Below are positions 43,584-52,416 of a stretch of DNA of 64,000 nucleotides, piece after piece. Below the pieces are notes generated by a model. The model saw only the letters and a list, made by a program, of their open reading frames with translations. It did no database searches and was not told the origin of the DNA. Position numbers and translations under genes: made by a program. Origin of the DNA: JAPUME01 sp027294185 (GTDB taxonomy: Bacteria; Acidobacteriota; Terriglobia; UBA7540; JAPUME01); assembly GCA_963555835.3 (NCBI GenBank), contig CAUVWZ020000002.1, forward strand, positions 2,537,104-2,601,103, read 5' to 3'. Numbering within the stretch: position 1 is the stretch's first letter; the number at the start of each line of letters is the position of its first letter.

Positions 43584-43871
43584 GTGCCACCGCCACCCTC
43601 ACCTTCCTCCACCTCGAAAAAGTGGAAACGGACCCTTATCCTGCTCTATATCCCCCTCTGCTTTGAGATCGGGGTTGTCCTGCTTGTGATTCCCTGGGTC
43701 GCCTTTTGGCAGCGGAACTTTTTTGTGCAGGAATTTCAGTGGGTGAACCTGGTTGCCATGAATCACTTTGTCCGGGGCGCCATTTCGGGCCTGGGGCTGG
43801 TGAATATCGGTCTGGCGCTCTGGGAATTCTGGCACCTCAAAGGAACCCTGACCTCCCGTGAATCTGGCTGA
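43584..43871 (+). CDS. Small membrane protein, unknown
   Basis: 95 residues, starting with GTG. A Pro/Ser/Lys-rich head precedes two hydrophobic segments (about 17-39 and 57-80). It lies 11 bp after the TPR gene and overlaps thiE by 14 bp, so it is probably translated in the same operon. No family recognised. The overlap and hydrophobic pattern support a real gene, but it could be a non-coding bridge. Confidence 0.5.
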   Translation: MPPPPSPSSTSKKWKRTLILLYIPLCFEIGVVLLVIPWVAFWQRNFFVQEFQWVNLVAMNHFVRGAISGLGLVNIGLALWEFWHLKGTLTSRESG

Positions 43872-44484
43872 AGGTTTCACGCTCTGCTACATCACTGACC
43901 GCAAGAAGCTTCCGCCGGGAGAACTTTCTGCTCGCATCCGGGAAGCCATCGAGGCGGAAGTGTCCCTGGTCCAAATCCGAGAGAAGGATATGGAACCGGG
44001 GGAGTTGCTTGCGCTGGTCGCCAGCGCGGTGAATTGGGCTTGTGGCCGGGCCACGAAAATCGTAGTAAACGACCGGCTGGACGTAGCCCTGGCCGCCGGA
44101 GCGCAGGGCGTTCACCTGGGAGGGGAGTCGGCTCCTCCCGAACTAGTCCGCGCCCGTTTTCCAAAACCGCGGCTGATGGGTGTCTCCTGCCATTCCTTGC
44201 AGGAGGCGCGGGTTGCTGAGAAAGCCGGGGCCGATTACATCCTGCTGGCCCCGATATTTCCCCCTTTGTCAAAAGTGGCATCCCGCTCGCCGCTGGGATT
44301 AGAGAGGCTGCGGGAGGTCTCGAGCGAAATCACGACGCCGGTTCTGGCCCTGGGGGGAATCACTCCCGAGCGCGTCCGGGCCTGCCGTGAGGCGGGAGCC
44401 GCAGGGGTGGCGGGGATTTCTCTGTTTCAGGAGTGTCCTTCCTTGAAGGAATGTGTGGCGGAAATTCACCGGCTTTGGGGCTGA
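43858..44484 (+). CDS. thiE: Thiamine-phosphate synthase family protein
   Basis: A 208-residue TIM-barrel enzyme. LCYITDRKKL, LVQIREKDMEPGELL, IVVNDRLDVALAAGAQGVHLG, GVSCHSLQEARVAEKAGADYILLAPIFPP and LALGGITPERVRACREAGAAGVAGIS follow the ThiE order. It joins HMP-diphosphate and thiazole-phosphate to form thiamine phosphate. The closely related TenI is an alternative: the GVSCHS segment and shortened PLSKVASRSPLG loop are not fully ThiE-like. No other thiamine gene or TPP riboswitch is near. GTG start. Confidence 0.82.
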   Translation: MNLAEGFTLCYITDRKKLPPGELSARIREAIEAEVSLVQIREKDMEPGELLALVASAVNWACGRATKIVVNDRLDVALAAGAQGVHLGGESAPPELVRARFPKPRLMGVSCHSLQEARVAEKAGADYILLAPIFPPLSKVASRSPLGLERLREVSSEITTPVLALGGITPERVRACREAGAAGVAGISLFQECPSLKECVAEIHRLWG

Positions 44485-44520
44485 ACTCAGGTCACAGGAA
44501 ACAGAAGCCGGGACGCTTGC

Positions 44521-45588
44521 CTACCCTTCTCCCAGGATACTGCCGAAAGGCTTCAATCCCTGAACGTTATCGCAGACGGCCTTGATTGCCGCAGTGAGGG
44601 GAACTGCGATGATCAGGCCGATGGCCCCCCAGAGCCATCCCCAGAACATGAGCGCGACCGTCACGGCCAGGGCGTTGAGCTTCACGCGGTGGCCGACGAG
44701 TTTGGGAGTCAACAGATTGACCGCCAGGAAGTGGATGAGAACCACTGCCACCGTGACACTCACGCATGGCGTCGCGGCCGTCATAGTCGGGTCGATGAGA
44801 AGCAGAAGGAGAGGCATAAGCAGGGCCAAGGCCACGCCGATGTAGGGAATGAGGTTCAGAAAGGCGCAAAGCGGAGCCACGAGCAGGGCGTAGCGCACGC
44901 CTACCAGATAGAATACCGGCAGAAGAATAAAAGAAGAAAGAAGCGCTACAATAATATTCCCCAGGATGTATTCCCGCGCCATGTGGCTGATTCCCCGGAT
45001 GACGCCTTCGGCAACCTGTTGTTGCTCGGGCTTGAACAGATTGACGGCCACGCTCCAGAGCTGGTGTTTGGAAGTCAGCATGAAGAAGACCAGGAAGGGA
45101 ATGAACATCACCGTAACCGCAGCCGTGTAAATCGAGCCGATTCCACGGAAAATGTATTGCTCCCATCCGGATTCGGTCTCCACACGGACCGTGGGTACCA
45201 GAGGAGTTTGTCGAGGAAAGATCGCGTCTCCCCTCAGCTCCAGCGACTCGAGCGGCTGCAGGACTCTCGCCACGATCTCCTGAATGCGGGCGCTCAGGAG
45301 GGGAAGTTCGGCAATGAATTCAACCAACCGGCCATAAACCAGGAAGCCCAGCAGGCTGAGGAATCCCAGCGCAAGCAGCACGATCATGATCGCACCCAGC
45401 CAGCGGGGACACCGTATGCGCTCGGTCAACTGAACCACCGGGTCCAGAACGAAGGCGATGAAGATCGAGCAGATCAGTGTGATGATGACCTAACTGGCGA
45501 CGTAGCAGGCGGCAATCACCGTGGCGGCGGCAATGATGCGGATGCTGGTAGTTGCGGCGGCCGGATTGATGACCGGAGATTCTCGCAT
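44521..45588 (-). pseudogene. AI-2E-family (PerM/YdiK) transporter interrupted by an in-frame TAG
   Basis: The downstream part (from GTG 45438, 305 residues) is a clear AI-2E family transporter: VVQLTERIRCPRWLGAIM, the soluble loop with LSARIQEIVARVLQPLE, AREYILGNIIVALLSSF and helices ending in LIGLIIAVPLTAAIKAVCDNV-like sequence. The same frame continues upstream through IITLICSIFIAFVLDP, but a TAG at 45492-45490 stops it 32 codons after an ATG at 45588 (MRESPVINPAAA). The upstream peptide TVIAACYVAS leads straight into VIITLICSIF, so this is one broken membrane protein (a CAG-to-TAG change would explain it). A shortened protein from GTG 45438 would lack the first helix. The amber could also be a base-call error. 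Confidence 0.75.
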
Positions 45589-45880
45589 GTTCTTCGACCC
45601 TGGATAATCGTTCGGAACATTCTATCCTGAGCCGGCTCAAAACAGGGGGCATTTTTTGCCAGGCGCCTTTCGGGCCAAAATGGTTCTCAATCGGGGGCGA
45701 AGACATTTCGTAAAATAACGGGTCGCAGATGAACTAGAATAGAGGGAAACTCGGGCGGGAAGTCTTTCGCTGCGTATCCGGGTACCCGCAATTCAAATCA
45801 GTGAAAGTTAGTGATGTGGCGGTGGGTTTTCTCTCGGGTCGTTGTTTCTCGGGAGTTCTATTGGATTCGTTGGAGGGAAT

Positions 45881-47785
45881 ATGTATCGATCCAAAATAGG
45901 GAAGCTGACCCTTTTCATCCTTCTGTTTTGCCTTTCGGCTGGGGTCGGCCGCGAGCTCGCGGCTAAGGAATCGGGGACGATCCGGGTCACCGGGAAAGTT
46001 CTCTCTCTCAGGGGTGAGCCGATGGAGGGTGTGGCGGTTCGCCTGGTGCTCCCCTCGCGAGTGGGTTTGGAAAAAGAGATCGGGCTCACCGATGCAGAGG
46101 GCGCGTTCGAAGGAGAAGTGAAGCTTAAGGAAATCGGGAAAAAGCGCTTCACCCTGAAAGCCGCGGCATCCGGGTACGCCGAAGCGAATGAGCCGGTCCC
46201 CGTTCTCCTGCCCGCGACTTCGATTGTTGTAAATCTTTTCTTGCGGGAACTGCAAGACGCCTCAGAGCAGCCGCGTCTGCAAGCTCTGGAAATGCTGGTG
46301 ATGAACCGCTTGGGAAGATCGGCTTCTCACCGCATGGTGTCGAGTGAAGCACGCGCAGAATTCAAGAAAGGGATGCGCATTTGGAGGAAATCCGACCAGC
46401 CGGGAGAGGCGGAGGTCCATTTCGCGCGCGCCGCAGAGCTTACTCCCCGTTTTGCCGAGGCAACCGTTTTGGCGGCGGTTGTATTAATGCACACGGGAGG
46501 TTGGACCGCGGCCGGGCGCATCCTGCCCGCAGCGATCGACGCCGACCCGGAGCTCGCAGAGGCTTACCTCGTGAAAGGGGTTTGGGAAAATTTCCGCCAC
46601 CTCCCGGGGCAGGCCGTGGAAACCCTGGGCCAGATGGTCAAGACGCGAGGCCGGGTGAGTTGGCTCAGGAACCTGGAGTTGGCCCGAGCCTTCCTCATGA
46701 AGGAGGAATGGGAACAGGCGGAAGCCCACCTTGAGAAGAGCCTGGAAGCGGGGGGTCCCAAGGCGGACATTTTTTACCTGCGGGCACGCGCGCTGGCGGG
46801 ACGGGGCGATTATCATGCCGCCCTGGAAGATGTTTTCCGGTTGAGAAAGAGGATCAAGGAATCCCGCATGCCCACCCCGATGGCGGAGTTTGCGGCCGAT
46901 CTTGAAGAGCGCGTCTCCGAGATCGCCTCCTACCGCATCATTCCCTTCCTTGAGGCGTCGACAGAAGAGATTATGAAGGGGACGCCTTACCTGGAGGGAC
47001 TCCAGCCGGTCTCCTCCCAGGCGAAATTACCCGAACTGTTGGAATGCGCGGGCCGCAAGGTGGACGTATTCTTTGAGGTCTGTCCCAATACCACCGCCAT
47101 TGAAACACTGCGGCGAAGCCAATTCGGAAAGTCGGGCAGGGTCCGGCTCTCCCGCGTTGAAACCTTCGAGTATATGCTGGCAGTGGGCTCCTTTGAGGGA
47201 CAACCGTCGGTCGAAGAGTTCCGCTCGGACGGGGCGGGGAAACTGCGGCACCAGGGCGGGCTCCAGGACGGGTACATGGTCACGAAAGGGTTTCCCGCCA
47301 GCCAGATCGTGCTCCATCCGCTTCATCAACCTACGATGGATTACCGCCACCTGGGTACGGTGGTCCAAGGAGGCCGAAAACTCGAGGTCATAGCCTTCAT
47401 CGAGAAGGCGAATAAGAAATACAACCTGGGGAGCTTTCGAATCCAGGTGTCCCGCCTGGTCATGCTGCGCCTGCAGGGGATTGCCTGGATCGACGGGGAG
47501 ACCTGCCGGGTGGTGCGTGTCCGTACCGAGCTGGTGAAGCCGCATCCCGAGGTTCGGCTGGGTCGCCGCACCAACGACGTCGAGTACGGCGAAGTGAGAT
47601 TCCAGGAGGATGGTCGGCGGATGTGGCTGCCGAAAAGAGCCGTGGTGGCGATCGATTGGTCGGGGAAGAGGCTCCGCAATGAGCACACCTTCACCGACTA
47701 CAAGTTATTCGAAGTGGTAACCCAGGATACCGTGATTCGCATGGTCACAGACGAACCCACTGTGCCCGACCCGAGCAATCCTTGA
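45881..47785 (+). CDS. Exported protein with carboxypeptidase-regulatory-like and TPR regions
   Basis: About 634 residues. GGAGGG lies six bases before the ATG. The signal peptide (MYRSKIGKLTLFILLFCLSAGVG) leads into a carboxypeptidase-regulatory/CnaB-like beta domain at about 30-115 (VTGKVLSLRGEPMEGVAVRLVLP, GLTDAEGAFEGEVKL). A TPR-like helical region follows (KGMRIWRKSDQPGEAEVHFARAAEL, AYLVKGVWENFRHLPGQAVETL, ARAFLMKEEWEQAEAHLEKSL). The last 250 residues are beta-rich and unrecognised (PASQIVLHPLHQPTMDYRHLGTVV). The architecture is common in secreted acidobacterial proteins. Function unknown; no operon partner on its strand. Confidence 0.72.
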   Translation: MYRSKIGKLTLFILLFCLSAGVGRELAAKESGTIRVTGKVLSLRGEPMEGVAVRLVLPSRVGLEKEIGLTDAEGAFEGEVKLKEIGKKRFTLKAAASGYAEANEPVPVLLPATSIVVNLFLRELQDASEQPRLQALEMLVMNRLGRSASHRMVSSEARAEFKKGMRIWRKSDQPGEAEVHFARAAELTPRFAEATVLAAVVLMHTGGWTAAGRILPAAIDADPELAEAYLVKGVWENFRHLPGQAVETLGQMVKTRGRVSWLRNLELARAFLMKEEWEQAEAHLEKSLEAGGPKADIFYLRARALAGRGDYHAALEDVFRLRKRIKESRMPTPMAEFAADLEERVSEIASYRIIPFLEASTEEIMKGTPYLEGLQPVSSQAKLPELLECAGRKVDVFFEVCPNTTAIETLRRSQFGKSGRVRLSRVETFEYMLAVGSFEGQPSVEEFRSDGAGKLRHQGGLQDGYMVTKGFPASQIVLHPLHQPTMDYRHLGTVVQGGRKLEVIAFIEKANKKYNLGSFRIQVSRLVMLRLQGIAWIDGETCRVVRVRTELVKPHPEVRLGRRTNDVEYGEVRFQEDGRRMWLPKRAVVAIDWSGKRLRNEHTFTDYKLFEVVTQDTVIRMVTDEPTVPDPSNP

Positions 47786-47920
47786 TTTCTCCCTGCCGTT
47801 CGGCCCGGCGGCGAGTAACCCTCGTTGCGGATCCATCCTCATTGGTTGTGTTGCTACCCAGGGGGCCCTGGTCTTTTCCCAGCGGCCATCCTATCCTTGA
47901 GCGATAGCCTTGAATAGTGT

Positions 47921-48958
47921 ATGTATAATGGTATGAGTAACGACGCAAATCCCCGTTTGGTGCTGTGGACGGAAGGCGACTTCGATCCCTTCCACGGCAT
48001 TGATGTTCCGATGATCGAGAAGGCCGGCGGAACTCTTCGTTTGGTCAAGGTTAGGGGCGAGGAGGAGCGGGCGCGGCTGGCCTCGGATGCCGCCGTGCTG
48101 GTCGCCGGATGGATTCCCTTGCCTCGGACCCTCCTCGAGCGGATGAACCGTGCAGTGGGCGTAATACGCACCGGCATCGGCGTGGACACGGTCGATCTGG
48201 CGGCGGCCACGGAGTTGGGCATTTGTGTCGCCAACGTCCCCGACTTCTGCCAGGAAGAGGTGGCGGAGCACACCCTGGCGCTGATCTTCGCCGTGGCGCG
48301 GAAAATCGTGCATGCAGACCGCATGGTGCGTGAGGGCAAATGGCACCGCTGGTCGGCGCAGGATATGCTGCCCATGCACCGCGTGAACGGGCAGACGTTG
48401 GGGTTGATCGGCCTGGGGAACATTGCCCGAACCGTGGCGAGGAAGGCACGGGCGCTGGGTTTGAAGCTGGTAGCCTACGACCCCTTCGTGACGCCGGAAG
48501 CGGCGGCCTCCGTCGACGTGCGGCTGGCTGAGCTGGGAGAAGTATTGAGCAGTGCTGACATTGTTTCCTTGCACGTCCCGCTCACACCCAAGACCCGTCA
48601 TCTAATTAACCGGGAAACTCTGAGTCAGATGAAACGCGGCGCGATTCTCATTAACACTTCGCGCGGACAGGTGGTGGATGAGAAGGCCCTTCTCACGGCT
48701 CTACAGTCAGGACAGTTGACGGGGGCGGGATTGGATGTGCTCGAGAAGGAGCCGCAGAAAGGGCCGCATCCGTTTTTCGAGCTTGAGAACGTCGTGCTGA
48801 CCTCCCATTACGCCTCCTGCAGCCTGGAGGCCAACGCCCATATGAGCCTGCAAATCTCCCAGCAGACCTCGGCCATGTTACGCGGTGAGTTCCCTCACCA
48901 CCTGGTCAATCAGGACGTCAAAGAAACGCCTCAATTGAGACTCCGCAAGAAAATGTAG
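47921..48958 (+). CDS. D-isomer-specific 2-hydroxyacid dehydrogenase
   Basis: A 345-residue NAD(P)-dependent enzyme of the phosphoglycerate/2-hydroxyacid dehydrogenase family. The Rossmann motif is GLIGLGNIARTVARKARALGLKLVAYDPF. The catalytic Arg is in INTSRGQVVDE, the Glu in GLDVLEKEP and the His in TSHYASCS. It lacks the ACT domain of SerA, so serine biosynthesis is not assured. The start may be ATG 47921 or 47933; both lie on or next to a TATAAT sequence (47924-47929), so the leader is odd. No operon partner. Substrate unknown. Confidence 0.85.
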   Translation: MYNGMSNDANPRLVLWTEGDFDPFHGIDVPMIEKAGGTLRLVKVRGEEERARLASDAAVLVAGWIPLPRTLLERMNRAVGVIRTGIGVDTVDLAAATELGICVANVPDFCQEEVAEHTLALIFAVARKIVHADRMVREGKWHRWSAQDMLPMHRVNGQTLGLIGLGNIARTVARKARALGLKLVAYDPFVTPEAAASVDVRLAELGEVLSSADIVSLHVPLTPKTRHLINRETLSQMKRGAILINTSRGQVVDEKALLTALQSGQLTGAGLDVLEKEPQKGPHPFFELENVVLTSHYASCSLEANAHMSLQISQQTSAMLRGEFPHHLVNQDVKETPQLRLRKKM

Positions 48959-49024
48959 TCCTCTTCCTGCCGCCTCGTACCCTTCCAGGAAAATACAAGC
49001 CACATTGTTAATTAAAGGACTGTT

Positions 49025-50038
49025 TCAATCTCCCTTTCCTGCCGCACGGAACAAGTCCTCGAAAGAAAAACTACGCGATCCCATGGTCCCTCTAATAGCA
49101 AGTTTCTTCTTTGAAACGGGTGTTAGGAAAACCAAGAACGGATCACCAAGGAGGAGAACAAGAATTTCATTTTGACGTGACTCGCTCCTTATTTGCTTTG
49201 CGGCTTCCCTATACGAGGAGTGGCCGTTACTCCGCAAATAACTTTCTACCTCCTTCTTTTTGATGATCGCTAAATCGCGAATAGGTGCCATCCAAGAGAT
49301 TCCTCGTTCTACTCTTATTAACGACTCCCTTTCAAAGTACGACGGGGCTTTCCCCGTGAAATAAGGAGCAAAATAAGCATTTCCATCTGCTGACCTAAGG
49401 TACTGTGGCTGACATCTGTATATGTGATGCTTGAAGAACAGCTCGATGGACTCCCCACTCATGTCCCGTACATACACTTCCTTAGTATTCTTCCTTACCA
49501 TTTGCTGTTCCTCCATAAACTCTATCAGTTCAGAAGCTACTGCCCAACCAACCGGATCTTTTTCGCGAAGAGAAGAACGCCGTTTCACAGCACTCAATCT
49601 CTCATGAAACTGAGTCCAAGTTACCCCCCAACAGCTAACTCCTGAGTGGCGAGCTACATCCTTTAACCATGTTTGGGTGCGAAACGAACCTCGGTCCAGA
49701 GCCACGAAGCAAAGCTTTTTCCCCTTCACCACCTTTTTCTTGGTTGCTAGGTATTTAAGAACTTGTTTCTCTTGCTGTTCAAAACCCAGTTTCCCCTCAA
49801 CCAGTACAATAGCCGAGAGCGATTCCACAACGATGTCGTATCTTTCAAATTTCTCACCACTTTCCTCAATTGACACACTCTTAATGTCTTTTGCGTCAGG
49901 AAGAAAGAGGCTTCCAATTTCTATCGGGAACCGCGCAATCAAAAACCCCGCAAAAGCGGTAAGCGTTGGCTCTGAAATCCGCCCAAGGGAGCCAATAAGG
50001 TTTGTGACCCTATGTGTTGCTCTAATAAGCTCGGGCAT
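49025..50038 (-). CDS. PD-(D/E)XK-like nuclease candidate in an AT-rich gene
   Basis: About 337 residues. Residues 40-110 hold the pattern ERYDIVVESLSAIVLVEGKLG, which looks like the D-(X)n-E-X-K active site of PD-(D/E)XK nucleases (Asp in RYDIVV, Glu and Lys in VEGKLG). The rest is unrecognised. The coding lines I counted have about 42-47 % G+C against about 60-70 % in neighbours, a sign of foreign origin. I chose the ATG at 50038, with AAGAAGG seven to eight bases upstream; the frame opens at 50128 with an SD-like AGGAGG inside. It has no methylase or helicase neighbour. It could be part of a mobile or defence element, or a repair nuclease. Confidence 0.65.
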   Translation of the reverse strand: MPELIRATHRVTNLIGSLGRISEPTLTAFAGFLIARFPIEIGSLFLPDAKDIKSVSIEESGEKFERYDIVVESLSAIVLVEGKLGFEQQEKQVLKYLATKKKVVKGKKLCFVALDRGSFRTQTWLKDVARHSGVSCWGVTWTQFHERLSAVKRRSSLREKDPVGWAVASELIEFMEEQQMVRKNTKEVYVRDMSGESIELFFKHHIYRCQPQYLRSADGNAYFAPYFTGKAPSYFERESLIRVERGISWMAPIRDLAIIKKKEVESYLRSNGHSSYREAAKQIRSESRQNEILVLLLGDPFLVFLTPVSKKKLAIRGTMGSRSFSFEDLFRAAGKGD

Positions 50039-50190
50039 ACACCGACCTTCTTGATGGTAGTCCACCAGCCAAAACCAGTTATGCTCGCTGGTGGCGGGAC
50101 CTCCTGCACACAAGTCCAACTCAATCACTAGAGCTGGAGCGATTATTGGGGGTCAGAGCACGCACACATCCCTGCGGCATGTATGCGCTG

Positions 50191-50247
50191 CCCCGATGAG
50201 GGGTGATTCTCTGGCGGGTCCCCCACCCTTGAAAACCAAGGGTGGGG
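50191..50247. repeat. Two hairpins, REP-like palindromic element
   Basis: CCCC-GATGA-GGGG (50191-50203) is followed by a perfect 11-bp inverted repeat, CCCCACCCTTG (50221-50231) and CAAGGGTGGGG (50237-50247), with an AAAAC loop. No T-run follows on either strand, so it is not a standard terminator. It lies between the nuclease candidate and the NHL propeller gene and looks like a dispersed palindromic repeat. Confidence 0.7.
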
Positions 50248-50257
50248 TTGTCACACC

Positions 50258-51214
50258 CTACTTCCTTACAAACTTCTGCACGCGCATGCCGAGGTGGACG
50301 TCGGTGACGTAGACCGCGCCGTCCTTGCCGACTCCCACGTCGTGCGCCCAATAGAACTGGCCGTCGTAGCTGCCGAACGAGCCCCACTCCTCGAGGATTT
50401 CTCCCTCCAGCGTCATCTTGAGGACGCGCCCGCGGTCGGGCGGTTTGGGATTCATATCCCCACCGTCGATCACAAAGAGGTTGCCGTCCGCATCGACGGT
50501 CATTCCCCAGGGGCGGCCGTGCTCGGGACTCTTCCACTGGTCGAGGAACTTGCCGTTGGCCTCGAAGACCTGAACGCGCCCGTTCGCGCGGTCCGCCACA
50601 TAGAGGCGACCTCGGGCGTCCATGGCGATGCCGTGCGGCAGGTCGAATTCGCCCGGCGCAGTCCCCTTGGTCCCCCAGTCGAAAAGAAACTTACCGTCGG
50701 CGGAGAACTTGGCCACGCGGTTGTTTCCGTAACCGTCGGTGACGTAGAACTCGCCCGTCGGTGCGACGGCCACATCGGTCGGCCCGTTGAAGTGTTTTCC
50801 GCCGAGGCCGGGAACGCCCTGGGCACCCAGGGTCATCAAAAGCTTTCCGTCGTGTGAGAACTTGAACACCTGATGGTGGACGGTGTCGGTGAGCCAGACG
50901 TTGTCCTGGCTGTCCACGGTCAGGCCATGCGCGGTGGCGAACATGCCGTCCCCCCAGGAGGCAAGGATTTCTCCCGTATCTCCTTCGATCATCAGGACGG
51001 GGCGGTCGCCGCGATGGAAGACGAAGACGTGGTTGTGGGAATCGACATCGACGCCGGGGACGTGTCCCAGGGCGAAACCGTCCGGGAGCAGCGGCCAGCC
51101 GTGGACGACCTGGTAGGTGCCGGTCCTGGCGGCCTGGGGCAGCGGTGGCCCGGCGTGGCCGGCGGTCCAGGCCATGAGGGACACCAGAGGGATGATGATG
51201 GCTAAGGCTCGCAT
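50258..51214 (-). CDS. Exported NHL-repeat beta-propeller protein (peptidyl-amidating-lyase-like)
   Basis: A 318-residue protein with a signal peptide (MRALAIIIPLVSLMAWTAGHAG). At least five NHL repeats are visible: VDVDSHNHVFVFHRGD, GLTVDSQDNVWLTDTVHHQVFKF, DVAVAPTGEFYVTDGYGNNRVAKF, GIAMDARGRLYVADRANGRVQVF and GMTVDADGNLFVIDGG. The motif order resembles the peptidyl-alpha-hydroxyglycine amidating lyase propeller. It may be a lyase, lactonase-like or ligand-binding protein; the substrate is unknown. The start at 51214 is an ATG. Single gene. Confidence 0.85.
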   Translation of the reverse strand: MRALAIIIPLVSLMAWTAGHAGPPLPQAARTGTYQVVHGWPLLPDGFALGHVPGVDVDSHNHVFVFHRGDRPVLMIEGDTGEILASWGDGMFATAHGLTVDSQDNVWLTDTVHHQVFKFSHDGKLLMTLGAQGVPGLGGKHFNGPTDVAVAPTGEFYVTDGYGNNRVAKFSADGKFLFDWGTKGTAPGEFDLPHGIAMDARGRLYVADRANGRVQVFEANGKFLDQWKSPEHGRPWGMTVDADGNLFVIDGGDMNPKPPDRGRVLKMTLEGEILEEWGSFGSYDGQFYWAHDVGVGKDGAVYVTDVHLGMRVQKFVRK

Positions 51215-51466
51215 GTTCTTCCTCCTAAGCTAATTTAGGGATCGAAATTGGTTCCTCACATTCTACTCCTGTAGGCGGCCATTTTCTCGTAAATCTGATA
51301 TCGGGGGGGATTTAAGACAGGAAAGAGCCGGTCGCGCGGTTCCTTGCGATGCGGTATACTTTCTCCATCCGGTCGTAAAAACATTTCGAGCTAAGGCAGG
51401 TGAGCGGGAGCAGATGCGGATATTTGTCGCATGGAGGAAACCCGCCTGCCTCTCGAGGAGACCCTG

Positions 51467-52264
51467 ATGAAAGTGAACCGTGTTAAGAAGGCACTGAAAG
51501 CGGGAGAGCCGGTCGTGGGAACCATGATCCACGAGGCGCGCAACCCCGAAATCGCCCATCTGCTGGCGGCGGCGGGGATGGATTTCATATTGGTGGATAC
51601 CGAGCACTCCTCGCCCGACCCCGAGACGATTCAAAACCTTACCCGCGGGGCCAAGGCGGCGGACCTGGTTCCGCTGGCAAGGGTGACCGAAAACGAATAC
51701 TTCCTCATCTCACGCACTCTTGATATGGGCGTGATGGGGGTTATGGTTCCCAGGGTCGATACGCGCGAGGAGGCGGAGCGGGCCGTGGCCAGCGTCAAGT
51801 ATCCCCCGCAGGGAAGGCGGGGCTTCGGCATGCGGCCCGTGATTACCGACTACGAATCGACCACGGTGCGGGAGGCGGTCGAATGGTCGAACGAGAATAC
51901 GCTGGTGATTCTTCAAGTGGAGAGCGGAGAGGCGATAGAGAACCTGGACGAGATTACGCGCGTTCCCGGTCTGGATGTCTCTCTGGTCGGGTTGAATGAT
52001 CTTTCCATTTCGCTCGGAGTGCCGGGAGACTTCAAGCATGCAAGCGTGTTGAAGGCGGTCGAACGCGTGTTTGAAGTTTGCACGAAGAACGGCGTTTCGC
52101 CCGCGGTGCACGGCTCGAGCCTCGAAGCAGTCAAGCGATATCAGGAAATGGGAATGCGGTTCCTGATGGTAGGAACCGAGAGTCGGCTGTTGCTGCGAGC
52201 CGCTACCGACGCGGTTCAGGAACTCGTCGGAGATACGCGCCGGGCCGGCAAAGGTCTCTATTGA
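51467..52264 (+). CDS. HpcH/HpaI-family aldolase
   Basis: A 265-residue TIM-barrel aldolase of the 2,4-dihydroxyhept-2-enedioate / 2-keto-3-deoxy-acid group. VVGTMIHEARNPEIAHLLAAAGMDFILVDTEHSS, RVTENEYFLISRTLDMGVMGVMVPRV and QVESGEAIENLDEI (metal-binding Glu) with VGLNDLSISLGVPG are standard. The class II pyruvate aldolase uses a divalent metal. ATG 51467 has GAGGAG eight bases upstream; the frame opens at 51431. Substrate unassignable; no catabolic cluster is near. Confidence 0.85.
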   Translation: MKVNRVKKALKAGEPVVGTMIHEARNPEIAHLLAAAGMDFILVDTEHSSPDPETIQNLTRGAKAADLVPLARVTENEYFLISRTLDMGVMGVMVPRVDTREEAERAVASVKYPPQGRRGFGMRPVITDYESTTVREAVEWSNENTLVILQVESGEAIENLDEITRVPGLDVSLVGLNDLSISLGVPGDFKHASVLKAVERVFEVCTKNGVSPAVHGSSLEAVKRYQEMGMRFLMVGTESRLLLRAATDAVQELVGDTRRAGKGLY

Positions 52265-52347
52265 GAGAGAGAAAGTGAAGGATTGAGGGACGGGGTGGGG
52301 TGGATACATGCTGCCATCTGACCGGTCGGTCTGGACTTCCAAAGCCC

Positions 52348-52377
52348 TTGACTTTAAGGGACTTGGTGGCGTAGAGT
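52348..52377 (+). promoter_or_regulatory. Candidate sigma-70 promoter of the CarD-like gene
   Basis: TTGACT (52348-52353), an 18-bp spacer and TAGAGT (52372-52377), 39 bp before the ATG. Confidence 0.5.
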
Positions 52378-52416
52378 AGGGTATCCTTGAGGTAAGCCTT
52401 TATCCTGGGAGAGGCA

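Noticed and set aside
45490..45492. Amber recoding (Gln or other) as a general code change.
   Set aside because: TAG ends asnB and frdD normally, and other genes have no internal TAG, so recoding is not supported.
45320..45706. A 128-codon minus frame over the AI-2E transporter start.
   Set aside because: It is in another frame, His/Arg-rich, and contradicts the transporter frame; the real frame is broken by TAG.
50221..50247. Perfect 11-bp hairpin as a rho-independent terminator.
   Set aside because: Neither strand has a T-run after the stem.
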